Source: CAWAND01 sp963783335 (GTDB lineage Bacteria; Chloroflexota; Anaerolineae; Anaerolineales; E44-bin32). From it: a DNA stretch of 64,000 bases. The notes below the pieces were generated by a model. It saw nothing but the letters and a program-made list of their open reading frames with translations. It was not told the DNA's origin and ran no database searches. Where the stretch lies: assembly GCA_963783335.1 (NCBI GenBank), contig CAWAND010000004.1, positions 310,001 through 374,000 of the forward strand, read 5' to 3'. Below, piece after piece: positions 49,965 to 58,321 of this stretch (position 1 is the first letter of the stretch; each line of letters opens with the position of its first letter). Both the position numbers and the translations under genes were made by a program.

Positions 49965-51956
49965 TCAACCGTCGCCGGCAGGGCTCGGCGCCCGCGCCCC
50001 GCTCCCCGTGTTGCGAGCGTAGACCGTGGTCAACACGGCCGTCCCACGCATGACCTTGTAGACGGGATGGAAGTCCTGGGACGGCCATGGGGGGAGCCCG
50101 TGGGTCCAGGAACAATTGACGACGTAGTCAGCCTCGTCGAAGCTCACCCGATTGTCGATCAGGCGCAAATCCGGCCTGGCGTAGGGCACGACCTGAACCA
50201 CCTGGGGCGGCAGCATGACGGTAGCTCCAGGCGGCGCGACGTGGTCCACGTACTCGATCCCTTCACGCAGCGAAATACAGGCACGGTCAAGCTCGTAAAA
50301 CCCGTCGGCTTTGCTCACGCCGCCGGCGAAGCTGTTGATGTAGATGTACTCGTACGGATGCAGCCAGATGATCCCCCACACGCCTGGCAGAATGGCTGCT
50401 ACCAGCAGGGCCGCCATGATCCACGTGTGACGCAGCCGTTCAGCCAGGGCCTCGAGCACCAGACCGGCCATCAGGAAGAAAGGTGGCAAGATGAAAAGCA
50501 GATGGGTGATGTTCCCGTACACCGTCATCTTGAAGACCACCAGGGCGAACAGGGGGACACCGGCCCATATCCCAAGCAAAACGATCAGCCACCATTTGGG
50601 ATCCCGGCGGATGAGCTTCCAGGCCGCGATCCCCAACCCAATCACGCTCAGAATGACAGCTGGCTCGGTCAATTGGATGCCGGCCAGATTTGGGAAGTAG
50701 AACCATGGGTACTTTGACGATCGCAGCCAGCGCCCCCGAAAGTAGGTCTGGTGCGGCGGGAAATTGGCTGCCAGGGTCAGACTTTCCCAGAATCGGGCGG
50801 CGGGCGCCGGCCACAGGAATGGCCACGTCGCCAGCGCCACGACCAACGCAATGGCCCAGTAGGCGGCCAGGGGCCATACCGTCCGGCCTCCGCCTCGATA
50901 CAGCACAACCAGAGTGACCAGCCCCCCCGCAAAAACGCCCAGCTGCCGAACACAGATCGTCAAACCCAAGAGGACGCCCGATGCGAACAGACTCCAGCGC
51001 CAGCTGGGCCGCCGGGCGTCTGTCAGCCAGGCGCGCCAGATGCTTCTGGGCGTCGGAAGGATCACGCTCATCGCCAACGCACCGGCTGCCAACGAAACAA
51101 GGGGCACGCCCAGTCGGACGAAGCGCCAGCCGGCCCGGAACTTGTCGATGTAGATGGGAAGCGGCGTTTTGTAGGCGTCGGTGGCCACCGCATTGAATGC
51201 TGCCTGGACAGGGAGAGGTGCCTGGCCCCGGTATGCCAGTCCGATCAGGTACTCGCCGAGGTGGCGCAGCACCCCGCCGAGGACAAGATCGATGACGACC
51301 AGAGCCACCAGGCCCGCCGCAGCAGCCAGCACGCTCCTCAAACGTGGCGGCAGCGACAAGGTCTCGCGCCATAGTCTCCCCGGAGTGGGCACCTTGCTTC
51401 GGCCTGCGTCAGCCGAAGGGTTGGCTCTCTCTTCCGCCCAAGATTCGGCGGCCGCCAACCCGGTGGCAAGCGTGGCCAAGAACAGTCCCAAGAACGGCGT
51501 GTCCTTCTGGTTGATGAAGGCCTGTCCGAAGAGAAGGGGCTGGCTGGCAAAGAGCAAGGTGGCCATCCAGCTGACCCGCTTGGAAAACAATCTGAGGCCG
51601 ATGAAGTAGAAACTCGCCACGGCCACGAGGAACATCAAGTAATTTGTGAGATGGCGGCCGTCGGCCAATGTCCAGGCCGGTGCCAGGGCATGGATGACCT
51701 TGGAGGTGGTCACAAAGAACATGAAATACGCCGGACCGTGCTCGTCCAAACTCCCCAGGTCGAAATAGGAAGCTGACCCACCATAGGCAGCCAGGGCGGC
51801 GTTCCCGACGCCGACATTCCGTCCTTCGTCGAAGGACATGCCGTAATCGTCCCCCCAGATTACGCCCAGAATCAGGCCGAACGCCAGCAGGAGGAGAAGG
51901 GGACGGTGCCCGGTTGCGATGCTGTGCCAAAGCCGTTGTTGTCTCGATGTGTTCAT
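49965..51956 (-). CDS. GT39/ArnT-like membrane glycosyltransferase
   Basis: This 663-residue membrane protein has at least eleven hydrophobic segments and the fold of GT-C glycosyltransferases (dolichyl-phosphate-mannose mannosyltransferase/ArnT family). The first extracytoplasmic loop has the acidic catalytic motif WGDDYGMSFDEGRNVG (near 34-49). Other landmarks are FINQKDTPFLGLFLA (near 150) and LGLTICVRQLGVFAGG. The C-terminal soluble part (about 560-640) is outside the membrane. It should transfer a sugar from a polyprenyl phosphate to a cell-surface acceptor; neither donor nor acceptor is known. It is transcribed alone, away from the downstream methyltransferase. Confidence 0.85.
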   Translation of the reverse strand: MNTSRQQRLWHSIATGHRPLLLLLAFGLILGVIWGDDYGMSFDEGRNVGVGNAALAAYGGSASYFDLGSLDEHGPAYFMFFVTTSKVIHALAPAWTLADGRHLTNYLMFLVAVASFYFIGLRLFSKRVSWMATLLFASQPLLFGQAFINQKDTPFLGLFLATLATGLAAAESWAEERANPSADAGRSKVPTPGRLWRETLSLPPRLRSVLAAAAGLVALVVIDLVLGGVLRHLGEYLIGLAYRGQAPLPVQAAFNAVATDAYKTPLPIYIDKFRAGWRFVRLGVPLVSLAAGALAMSVILPTPRSIWRAWLTDARRPSWRWSLFASGVLLGLTICVRQLGVFAGGLVTLVVLYRGGGRTVWPLAAYWAIALVVALATWPFLWPAPAARFWESLTLAANFPPHQTYFRGRWLRSSKYPWFYFPNLAGIQLTEPAVILSVIGLGIAAWKLIRRDPKWWLIVLLGIWAGVPLFALVVFKMTVYGNITHLLFILPPFFLMAGLVLEALAERLRHTWIMAALLVAAILPGVWGIIWLHPYEYIYINSFAGGVSKADGFYELDRACISLREGIEYVDHVAPPGATVMLPPQVVQVVPYARPDLRLIDNRVSFDEADYVVNCSWTHGLPPWPSQDFHPVYKVMRGTAVLTTVYARNTGSGARAPSPAGDG

Positions 51957-52184
51957 GGGCTGTCGTGGTGTCTCAGCTGAAATCGATCCTAAGTGTGCCC
52001 TCGGTTATGATTCCTTTGAGATCAGTGGCGGTGTTGTACAAGCTCATGAATGGACCCGAAAGGGCCACAGCCCAGGATTGTAGCACGAGGCAGCTGCCCT
52101 AAAGCCCGCTTGCCAACCGCCATTCCAACGCCGTGCCGGAAGGATCGGCCCGGCATCCGATTCTGCCGAAATGGTGCGAACAGC
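51957..52184. other. Spacer between the divergent glycosyltransferase and methyltransferase genes
   Basis: About 230 bp with no supported reading frame; the in-frame extension of the methyltransferase through it has no homologue-like character. It must contain two divergent promoters, but I see no convincing hexamers. Confidence 0.35.
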
Positions 52185-52940
52185 ATGCCCTTCCGCGACC
52201 ATTTTTCCAGCCATGCCGACCAGTATGCCGAGTTTCGGCCGGGCTATCCTGACGCCCTGTTCGATTATCTGGCCTCGTTGACCCCACGCCAGATTCTGGC
52301 GTGGGACTGCGGCACCGGAAACGGTCAGGCTGCCCTGGCGCTCGCCCAACGATTTGAAAAAGTCATTGCTACGGATGCCAGCCAGGCGCAGATCGCGCAT
52401 GCCGTGGAGCACCCGCACATCGAGTACCGCATTGAAGGCGCAGAGTCGACGTCGCTGGTTGACGGATCGGTCGACTTGACGACGGTCAGCACCGCTGTGC
52501 ATTGGTTTGATTTTGACCGCTTCTATCATGAGGTCCGTCGAGTCTCGCGCCCGGGAGCCATCCTGGCGGTTTGGACCTATCGGGTCCCTTCGGTCAACCC
52601 TTCCGTCGACAGCGTTCTCAATGCCTACGCCGATGAAACCCTGGCACCATACTGGCCCGAGCGAATTCAATACGTCAATCATCACTACCGTACGCTGCCC
52701 TTCCCCTTCAAAGAACGCCAGCCGCCGCCTTTCACGATGCACACAGACTGGAACCTGCACCAACTCGTCGGCATGTTGCGCAGCTGGTCTGGCACCGCCA
52801 TCTACACGGATGCCAACGGCGTTGACCCGGTGGATCAGCTTCTCCCCGAGTTGGCCTTGGCCTGGGGCGGCCCACAAACAGTCCACAGTATGACCTGGTC
52901 GATCTACATGCGAGTCGGCGTGGTGTCGAAGGCAGACTGA
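52185..52940 (+). CDS. Class I SAM-dependent methyltransferase (YcgJ/UbiE-like)
   Basis: This 251-residue methyltransferase starts with MPFRDHFSSHADQYAEFRP, typical of a group also found in eukaryotic trans-aconitate-like methyltransferases. SAM motif I is LAWDCGTGNGQAALALA (near 36), the acidic end of motif II is ATDASQAQI (near 60) and the motif IV region is VDLTTVSTAVHWFDFDRF (near 97). The substrate is unknown. I took the ATG at 52185 because the protein then begins as its relatives do, although no good ribosome site precedes it; the longer frame from 52050 is unlikely. Confidence 0.88.
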   Translation: MPFRDHFSSHADQYAEFRPGYPDALFDYLASLTPRQILAWDCGTGNGQAALALAQRFEKVIATDASQAQIAHAVEHPHIEYRIEGAESTSLVDGSVDLTTVSTAVHWFDFDRFYHEVRRVSRPGAILAVWTYRVPSVNPSVDSVLNAYADETLAPYWPERIQYVNHHYRTLPFPFKERQPPPFTMHTDWNLHQLVGMLRSWSGTAIYTDANGVDPVDQLLPELALAWGGPQTVHSMTWSIYMRVGVVSKAD

Positions 52941-52957
52941 CACCACGCGCGTTAGAT

Positions 52958-52975
52958 TTGTGAATTCCTTCACAA
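52958..52975. promoter_or_regulatory. Rex/CRP-like operator palindrome, site 5
   Basis: TTGTGAA-TTCC-TTCACAA matches the Rex-type consensus at all 14 positions and TGTGA-N6-TCACA exactly. It lies 17 nt after the methyltransferase stop and about 60 nt upstream of the ftsY -10 box, a suitable place for an activator. Confidence 0.55.
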
Positions 52976-53031
52976 ACCGACGGCCGTCACCCACCTGCGT
53001 CTGCGTCGAGCGCCAACCTCAACTATCGCGA

Positions 53032-53040
53032 TGGTATAAT
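53032..53040 (+). promoter_or_regulatory. Extended -10 promoter of ftsY-prfB
   Basis: TGG-TATAAT with 7 nt to the GTG start of ftsY at 53048. The transcript should start at, or within one or two bases of, the initiation codon. Confidence 0.65.
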
Positions 53041-53047
53041 CGCCAGC

Positions 53048-54013
53048 GTGCCCGTTGCCCAATGGAAAGACGCTCTCAGCCGAACCCGACGGGTCGCTCT
53101 GGCCAGATTGGGGAGCCTCCTCGGGACGTCAGACCTCGACGACTCCTTCTGGGAGATCCTTGAGGCCAGCCTGATCCAGGCGGACGCTGGCTCAGATGCG
53201 GCTTTGGCCATCGTCGAAGACCTGCAAAGGCAGGCGGCATCCAGCGGTTGGCAGGAGCGCCAAGAGGCACTTGAGGCGCTCCGCAAGAGCCTCAAGGCAC
53301 GCGTAGACCTGAAACCGACACCGGCGGCCGGCGACGATCGCCCGCAGGTCATTCTGCTGGTAGGAGTCAACGGATCAGGAAAGACCACCACCGCCGCCAA
53401 GCTCGCCCGTCGCATGGCGATGGACGGACAAGAGGTGCTGCTGGCCGCAGCCGACACATACCGCGCTGCAGGCGCCGACCAACTGGAGCGCTGGGCCGCT
53501 CGCCTGGATCTTCCGGTCGTCCGCGGCCACGAAGGCGGCGACTCGGCAGCTGTCGTGTACCAGGCCATCCAACAGGCCCAGCAGCGTTCGATCGACACCG
53601 TTGTCGTCGATACTTCCGGCAGAATGCACACCAGTCACAACCTGATGGCTGAGCTGGAAAAAATCGGGCGTGTAGCAGGCAAGGCAATGCCTGGAGCTCC
53701 CCACCAAACGCTGATTGTGCTGGATGCGACGACGGGCCAGAACGCATTGGCACAGGCTGAGGGCTTTGCCAAGACGGTTCCAGCCGACGGTATCATCCTG
53801 GCCAAACTCGATACGTCGGCAAAAGGTGGGATTGGGCTGGCCGTCGTCGAGCAGCTGAGGCTTCCAATCGTTTATGTCGGACTTGGCGAAGGCGCCGAGG
53901 ACCTTGTAGCGTTTGACCCCGAAGCCTATGTGGACGGCCTATTGGCCGACGTGGTCGCCCACCCGATCGAAGAGGATTCATCGGCGCGCCAAGAGGCACG
54001 CCCCGGAGGTTGA
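53048..54013 (+). CDS. ftsY: Signal recognition particle receptor FtsY
   Basis: This SRP-family GTPase has 321 residues. It lacks the long acidic N-terminal A domain of E. coli FtsY and contains only the N and G domains. The P-loop is GVNGSGKTTTAAKLARRM (near 102-119). It continues with LAAADTYRAAGADQLERWA (near 132), VVVDTSGRMHTSHNLMAEL (near 187, G3), AKLDTSAKGGIGLAVVEQ (near 252, G4) and YVGLGEGAEDLVAFDPEAYV (closing motif). It docks ribosome-SRP complexes at the membrane. The GTG start lies 7 nt from a TATAAT, so initiation is probably leaderless. prfB begins 2 bp after its stop. Confidence 0.95.
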   Translation: MPVAQWKDALSRTRRVALARLGSLLGTSDLDDSFWEILEASLIQADAGSDAALAIVEDLQRQAASSGWQERQEALEALRKSLKARVDLKPTPAAGDDRPQVILLVGVNGSGKTTTAAKLARRMAMDGQEVLLAAADTYRAAGADQLERWAARLDLPVVRGHEGGDSAAVVYQAIQQAQQRSIDTVVVDTSGRMHTSHNLMAELEKIGRVAGKAMPGAPHQTLIVLDATTGQNALAQAEGFAKTVPADGIILAKLDTSAKGGIGLAVVEQLRLPIVYVGLGEGAEDLVAFDPEAYVDGLLADVVAHPIEEDSSARQEARPGG

Positions 54014-54015
54014 AA

Positions 54016-55114
54016 ATGAGTATGAATGACCTTGTGGCAGGTCTCGACGATGCGCAGTCGAGGATCCAAGATCTCCTGGTGCGTCTTTGACTTCGCCAAG
54101 CGGGAAACTGAGCTCGGCCAGCTCGAGAAGGCAGCCGAAAAGCCTGATCTTTGGGATGATCCGGAGCAAGCACAGAAACTGATGCAACGGCTCTCGCGCC
54201 TGCGAGAAGATGTGGACTCTTGGCGAGCCCTGCGGCAGCGCACCGACGACGCCCTGGAACTTGCCCGGCTCGAAGACGAAGGGCTGGCGAACGGCATCCA
54301 GACGGAATTGGACGCCATCCAGGAAGAACTCGAACGACGCGAGTTCCAGGCGCTCTTTTCCGGGAAGTACGACCAGGAAGACGCCATTCTGGCCATTCAC
54401 GCTGGCGCCGGCGGAACGGATTCGCAGGACTGGACCCAGATGTTGATGCGCATGTACCTTCGCTGGGCCGAGCGACACGATTTCCGAGCCGAGGTGCTGG
54501 ACAGCAGCGAAGGCGAAGAAGCCGGGATCAAGAGCGTCACGATCGCCGTCGACGGCCAATATGCCTACGGCTATCTGAAATCTGAGCGCGGGGTCCACCG
54601 CCTCGTCCGTTTGTCACCTTACGACTCGGCCAGCCGCCGGCACACGTCCTTCTCGCTGGTTGAGGTCTACCCGCAGGTTGAGACCGCCGACGAGATCCAT
54701 ATCGATCCCAACGACTTGAGAATCGACACCTATCGCTCGGCCGGTGCCGGGGGACAAAATGTACAGAAGAACGAGACGGCGATCCGGATAACCCACTTGC
54801 CCACTGGGCTCGTGGTCACCTGCCAGAACGAACGATCTCAGTCCCAGAACAAGGACAATGCGATGCGGGTCCTTCGGGCGCGCCTGCTGGATTTGAAACA
54901 ACAGCAGCAGGAGGCGGAGCTGGCCAAGATCAAGGGCGAGCACGTCCAGGCCGAATGGGGAAGCCAGATCCGGTCTTATGTCCTCCATCCCTACCAAATG
55001 GTCAAGGATCATCGGACGGAGTTTGAGACGGGCAATGCCAATGGTGTGCTCGACGGTGACTTGGACGGCTTCATCGAAGCCTACCTTCGAGAGCAAATCG
55101 GCCAGACGGCATGA
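54016..55114 (+). CDS. prfB: Peptide chain release factor 2 with programmed +1 frameshift
   Basis: RF2 ends translation at UGA and UAA codons. Zero-frame translation starts at the ATG at 54016 (GGAGG 7 nt upstream) and gives 24 codons before an in-frame TGA at 54088-54090. The site reads CTT-TGA-C, the classical autoregulatory +1 slip, after which the protein continues as DFAKRETELGQ to a total of about 365 residues. The release domain has HAGAGGTDSQDW (the GGQ domain start, near 144) and SAGAGGQNVQKNETAIRI (near 237, with the catalytic GGQ). RF2's SPF-type tripeptide region is at RLSPYDSASRRHTSF. I see no strong internal Shine-Dalgarno upstream of the slip, unlike in E. coli. Confidence 0.96.
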
Positions 55115-55127
55115 AAGGGGCCATGCG

Positions 55128-55156
55128 TTGTCGGTCAACCATCCATCTGATATAAT
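55128..55156 (+). promoter_or_regulatory. Promoter of secG
   Basis: TTGTCG (55128-55133), a 17-nt spacer and TGA-extended TATAAT (55151-55156). The leader carries GGAGGAGG before the GTG start at 55190. Confidence 0.75.
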
Positions 55157-55189
55157 TCCGCCCGTTCGACAGTCGGAGGAGGTACCTAC

Positions 55190-55417
55190 GTGACGCTCTA
55201 TCTCAACCTGGCCATGCTTGTGATCTCTCTAGCCCTGATCCTGGTGATCATCTTCCAGAGTCGTGACGCCGGCCTGGGCGGTCTGGGCGGAGGCGACATG
55301 GGCGGCACGGGCTACCACGTACGGCGTGGGGTCGAAAAGCTGCTGTTCAATGTCACCATCGGCCTCAGCGTGGCCTTCTTCATCCTCGCTCTGGTCAGCG
55401 TCGTCCTGATCGGATAA
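55190..55417 (+). CDS. secG: Preprotein translocase subunit SecG
   Basis: This 75-residue two-helix membrane protein has its first helix at 5-22 and its second at about 55-73. A Gly-rich cytoplasmic loop with QSRDAGLGGLGGGDMGG is typical of SecG (LQxGKGAGLG-type). It assists SecYE in protein export. It starts at a GTG with GGAGGAGG upstream and has its own promoter after prfB. The oligopeptide-binding protein gene follows 40 bp downstream. Confidence 0.88.
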   Translation: MTLYLNLAMLVISLALILVIIFQSRDAGLGGLGGGDMGGTGYHVRRGVEKLLFNVTIGLSVAFFILALVSVVLIG

Positions 55418-55457
55418 GTTACGATCCGGCCCAGTTAGGCTGGTTCTCTCCGTCACT

Positions 55458-57158
55458 ATGCGCAATCTTCGCTGGCAGATCCTGATCGCACTCGGCGGTC
55501 TGCTCTTGGTTGTCGGGCTGCTGCTCAATCAATCCCCAACAAGCGAAAGCCAGGGTCCCCAGCCGGTCTCCGGCGGGGTCCACACAGAAGCTCTTATCGG
55601 CACCCCTGTGCGTCTCAATCCGGTTCTCGATTCCTACAACCAGGTTGACCGTGACGTGGATCGGTTGATCTACAGCAGTCTGATCAAGTTTGACTCACGC
55701 GGCGATCCTGAACCGGACTTGGCCAAGGAATGGGCCGTCTCGGCCGATGGCAAGACCTATACTGTCGCTTTGCGCGAGGATGCCACCTGGCACGATGGGC
55801 AGCCAGTCACGTCAGCGGACGTGATCTACACCTTTTCCAAGTTCCAGGACGACAACTACCCCGGCCCCTCCGACCTGCATGACTTCTGGAAGCAAATCAA
55901 GATCGTCAAGCTCGACGATTACACGGTTCAATTTCAGCTGCCGGAGACCTTTGCGCCCTTCTTGGACTATCTCTCGGTGGGGCTCCTCCCGGACCATTTG
56001 CTGCGCGGCGTCGAGGTCACTGACCTTATCGATCATCCATTCAACCTCCATCCGGTAGGGACCGGCCCATTTGTTTTCGACCGCTTTCTGACAGACAACG
56101 GCAAGATTACCGGCGTCACCCTGAATGCCAACCAGAGTTTCTATGGCAAAGCCCCTTACCTCTCGCGCATGGAGTTCCGATATTTCTCGAGCGACGCCGA
56201 CGCGTACACCGCCTTGCAGGCCGGTGATGTCGAGGCCGTCAGCGAAGTGTCCCCGTCAACACTCCCCCAGGTTCTGGCGCAGACCGATTTGAATGTCCAC
56301 ACGGCCCGCCTGCCCCAAACGCAGCTGATCTACCTCAACCTGAAGGATGACCAGCGGTCCTTTTTCCAGGACAAGAGCGTGCGGCAGGCACTGATGCTGG
56401 CCATCAACCGCCAGTCGATCGTCGATCGTGTGCTCAAGGGCGAAGGCGTGGTTGCCACCGGGCCTATTCTGCCTGGCAGTTGGGCCTTCGCCACCGAACT
56501 TCAGCCCATCCCCTTCGATCAGGCGAAGGCAGCCTCACTGCTCGATGAGGCGGGCTGGCAGCTCCCAGCCGGGGCGACACCGGGCTCCGACGGCTACCTC
56601 AGGTCCAAAGACGATGTCGACCTGACCTTCACCTTGGAGCACGCCGACACGCCCCAGGCGACACAGATCGCCAAGCTCGTTCAGGGCTATTGGGCGGATA
56701 TTGGCGTCCAGGTCAAGCTCAATCCTGTGGCGGCTGACGCCATACTCAAATCCCTGACCGAGCGCAAGTATGAAGCGGCGCTGGCCGAGATCAATCTGTC
56801 CCGCTATCCCGACCCAGACCCCTATCCGTTCTGGCACGACTCACAGGCCGAGAGCGGTCAGAACTACAGCGGTTTTGTGGACCGCAATATTGGTATCTGG
56901 CTCGAGCAGGCCCGCACCACCACGGATCGTGCCCGCCGCGCCCAGCTCTATCAGAGCTTCCAGCATCGCTTCCAAGACCAGGTGCCAGCGCTGCTGCTCT
57001 TCCACCCGGTCTACACGTACGCTATCAGCGCCGAGGTGCGAGGCGTCAGCATGGGGCCAATTCTTGACCCCAGCGACCGCTTTGCCAACGTCGTCGATTG
57101 GTACGTCCTCGCGCGCCGGTCCGTAAACGGCGGTGTGGGGACCACTCCAACACCCTGA
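55458..57158 (+). CDS. ABC transporter substrate-binding protein, peptide/nickel family 5
   Basis: This 566-residue extracytoplasmic solute-binding protein of the DppA/OppA family has an N-terminal signal anchor (about 8-25). No lipobox cysteine is seen, so it may stay membrane-anchored rather than lipidated. Family features are LNPVLDSYNQVDRDVDRLIYSSL (near 54), DLAKEWAVSADGKTYTVALR, WHDGQPVTSADVIYTF, GTGPFVFDRF and DKSVRQALMLAINRQSIVDRVLKGEG (near 310). No permease or ATPase gene lies next to it, so it would have to serve a distant transporter. Confidence 0.92.
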   Translation: MRNLRWQILIALGGLLLVVGLLLNQSPTSESQGPQPVSGGVHTEALIGTPVRLNPVLDSYNQVDRDVDRLIYSSLIKFDSRGDPEPDLAKEWAVSADGKTYTVALREDATWHDGQPVTSADVIYTFSKFQDDNYPGPSDLHDFWKQIKIVKLDDYTVQFQLPETFAPFLDYLSVGLLPDHLLRGVEVTDLIDHPFNLHPVGTGPFVFDRFLTDNGKITGVTLNANQSFYGKAPYLSRMEFRYFSSDADAYTALQAGDVEAVSEVSPSTLPQVLAQTDLNVHTARLPQTQLIYLNLKDDQRSFFQDKSVRQALMLAINRQSIVDRVLKGEGVVATGPILPGSWAFATELQPIPFDQAKAASLLDEAGWQLPAGATPGSDGYLRSKDDVDLTFTLEHADTPQATQIAKLVQGYWADIGVQVKLNPVAADAILKSLTERKYEAALAEINLSRYPDPDPYPFWHDSQAESGQNYSGFVDRNIGIWLEQARTTTDRARRAQLYQSFQHRFQDQVPALLLFHPVYTYAISAEVRGVSMGPILDPSDRFANVVDWYVLARRSVNGGVGTTPTP

Positions 57159-57182
57159 CACAGCGCGCCGGCATGGTATAAT
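57155..57182 (+). promoter_or_regulatory. Promoter of the S1-domain gene
   Basis: CTGACA (57155-57160), a 16-nt spacer and TGG-extended TATAAT (57177-57182). The -35 overlaps the end of the preceding gene. Confidence 0.7.
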
Positions 57183-57214
57183 CGGCGACTGTTCGCATGA
57201 TAGAGCAACTCCCT

Positions 57215-57232
57215 TTGTGAAATCCGTCACAC
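57215..57232. promoter_or_regulatory. Rex/CRP-like operator palindrome, site 6
   Basis: TTGTGAA-ATCC-GTCACAC matches TGTGA-N6-TCACA exactly and the Rex-type consensus at 12 of 14 positions. It lies between the promoter -10 and the start codon of the S1-domain gene, where a bound protein would repress. Confidence 0.5.
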
Positions 57233-57259
57233 ACTGAACTGGTAAGCGAGAAATCTCGG

Positions 57260-57970
57260 ATGGCAAACATTTCCCTCAAGGACCTCCAACCCAACCAGGA
57301 ACTCACCGGCCGGGTCACCCGGACCGAACTCTACGGCGCATTTGTCGACGTCGGCGCCGAAAAGGAAGGCCTGGTTCACATCTCAATGCTGAAAAAGGGG
57401 CGAGTCAACCGCGTCGAAGATGTTGTCGAACCGGGCAAAGAGGTCAATGTCTGGGTTCATCGCGTGGACATCAACGCCGAGCGCCTGGAGCTCACGATGA
57501 TCCGGCCCGTAGACCTGAAGTGGAAGGACATCAAACCCGGCATGCATCTCAAGGGCACCGTCGTCCGGCTTGAGAACTTCGGCGCCTTTGTCGAAGTTGG
57601 GGCCGAACGGCCCGGCTTGGTCCACGTAAGTGAGATGAGCACGGATTACGTCAAATCTCCCTCAAATGTGGTTTCCGTGGGCGACGAAGTGGAAGTGGCC
57701 GTACTGGACGTAGATCGCAAGAAACGGCAGATTCGTCTCAGCATGAAGGCGATGGACGAACAAGAGATGGTCGAGGAAGACGCCGAGCCTGAAATCCCCC
57801 AGGCCACAGCCATGGAAGTCGCCTTGCGTCGCGCCCTCGAGCAGAGCGAGAACGGTGAGTCCCCCGTCAACGACAGCCCGGCCGAGTCCAAACGTTCTCG
57901 AGAAACTCAGGACGACATCCTTCGCCGAACGCTTCAGCAGCGGCTGAAGACCGGCTCAGGCAAAGAGTAA
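57260..57970 (+). CDS. Protein with two S1 RNA-binding domains
   Basis: This 236-residue protein has two tandem S1 (OB-fold) domains. The first (about 11-80) contains GRVTRTELYGAFVDVGAEKEGLVHIS. The second (about 93-162) contains GTVVRLENFGAFVEVGAERPGLVHVSEM and ends in VLDVDRKKRQIRLSMKAM. The C-terminal 70 residues are charged and helical. It resembles short ribosomal protein S1-like or general RNA-binding proteins, probably acting with mRNA or ribosomes, but is shorter than true bS1 (four to six domains). It has its own promoter, with an operator-like palindrome in the leader. Confidence 0.9.
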   Translation: MANISLKDLQPNQELTGRVTRTELYGAFVDVGAEKEGLVHISMLKKGRVNRVEDVVEPGKEVNVWVHRVDINAERLELTMIRPVDLKWKDIKPGMHLKGTVVRLENFGAFVEVGAERPGLVHVSEMSTDYVKSPSNVVSVGDEVEVAVLDVDRKKRQIRLSMKAMDEQEMVEEDAEPEIPQATAMEVALRRALEQSENGESPVNDSPAESKRSRETQDDILRRTLQQRLKTGSGKE

Positions 57971-57995
57971 CCCCCCGCTGTCAGTCCAACCAATC

Positions 57996-58019
57996 GGCCG
58001 CGGGTTGCTGCCCGCGGCC
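57996..58019. terminator. G+C-rich hairpin between convergent genes
   Basis: A perfect 9-bp stem (57996-58004 with 58011-58019) and TTGCTG loop, 25 bp after the S1-domain stop and 54 bp before the end of the convergent minus-strand gene. Neither side has a T-tract, so it may be a weak bidirectional terminator. Confidence 0.45.
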
Positions 58020-58072
58020 AAATGATTCTCAGTCATTCTTGCATGTGAGGTTGGTCTTCGCACTAGCGGCGT

Positions 58073-58321
58073 CTAGGCATCATCCTCTTCGAGCCAGTCG
58101 GCCTCCTCAATATCTTCTTCATCTTCGTAGAGCTCATCGTCGTCATCTTCCCAGAGCTCTTCCAGATCGGGATCTTCCCATGTTTCATCTTCGGGGACCT
58201 CATCCATCCGGGAATATGTCATGCAACCTTCCTCCGGGTCGATTTCAACGCCTGCGGCGCCGCAGTAGCCTTCCTCCAGAAAGACACAATCAAGGTAGTG
58301 GCACCTGATCCGGGGCATCAT
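58073..58321 (-). CDS. Small acidic cysteine-motif protein (DUF1540-like)
   Basis: This 82-residue protein has an N-terminal metal-binding-like motif CHYLDCVFLEEGYCGAAGVE followed by GCMTYS. The cysteine spacing (C-x4-C-x7-C, then a Cys before TYS) recalls DUF1540 domains. The rest (about 40-82) is extremely acidic, with about three quarters Asp/Glu. No membrane segment is present. Its start overlaps the VKOR stop by 4 nt (ATGA), so it is coupled to a disulfide-forming enzyme, and its cysteines might be a substrate. The function is unknown. Confidence 0.7.
   Translation of the reverse strand: MMPRIRCHYLDCVFLEEGYCGAAGVEIDPEEGCMTYSRMDEVPEDETWEDPDLEELWEDDDDELYEDEEDIEEADWLEEDDA

Noticed and set aside
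52044..52994. Minus-strand ORF of 316 codons opposite the methyltransferase
   Set aside because: Antisense to SAM motifs I-IV on the plus strand; no independent support.
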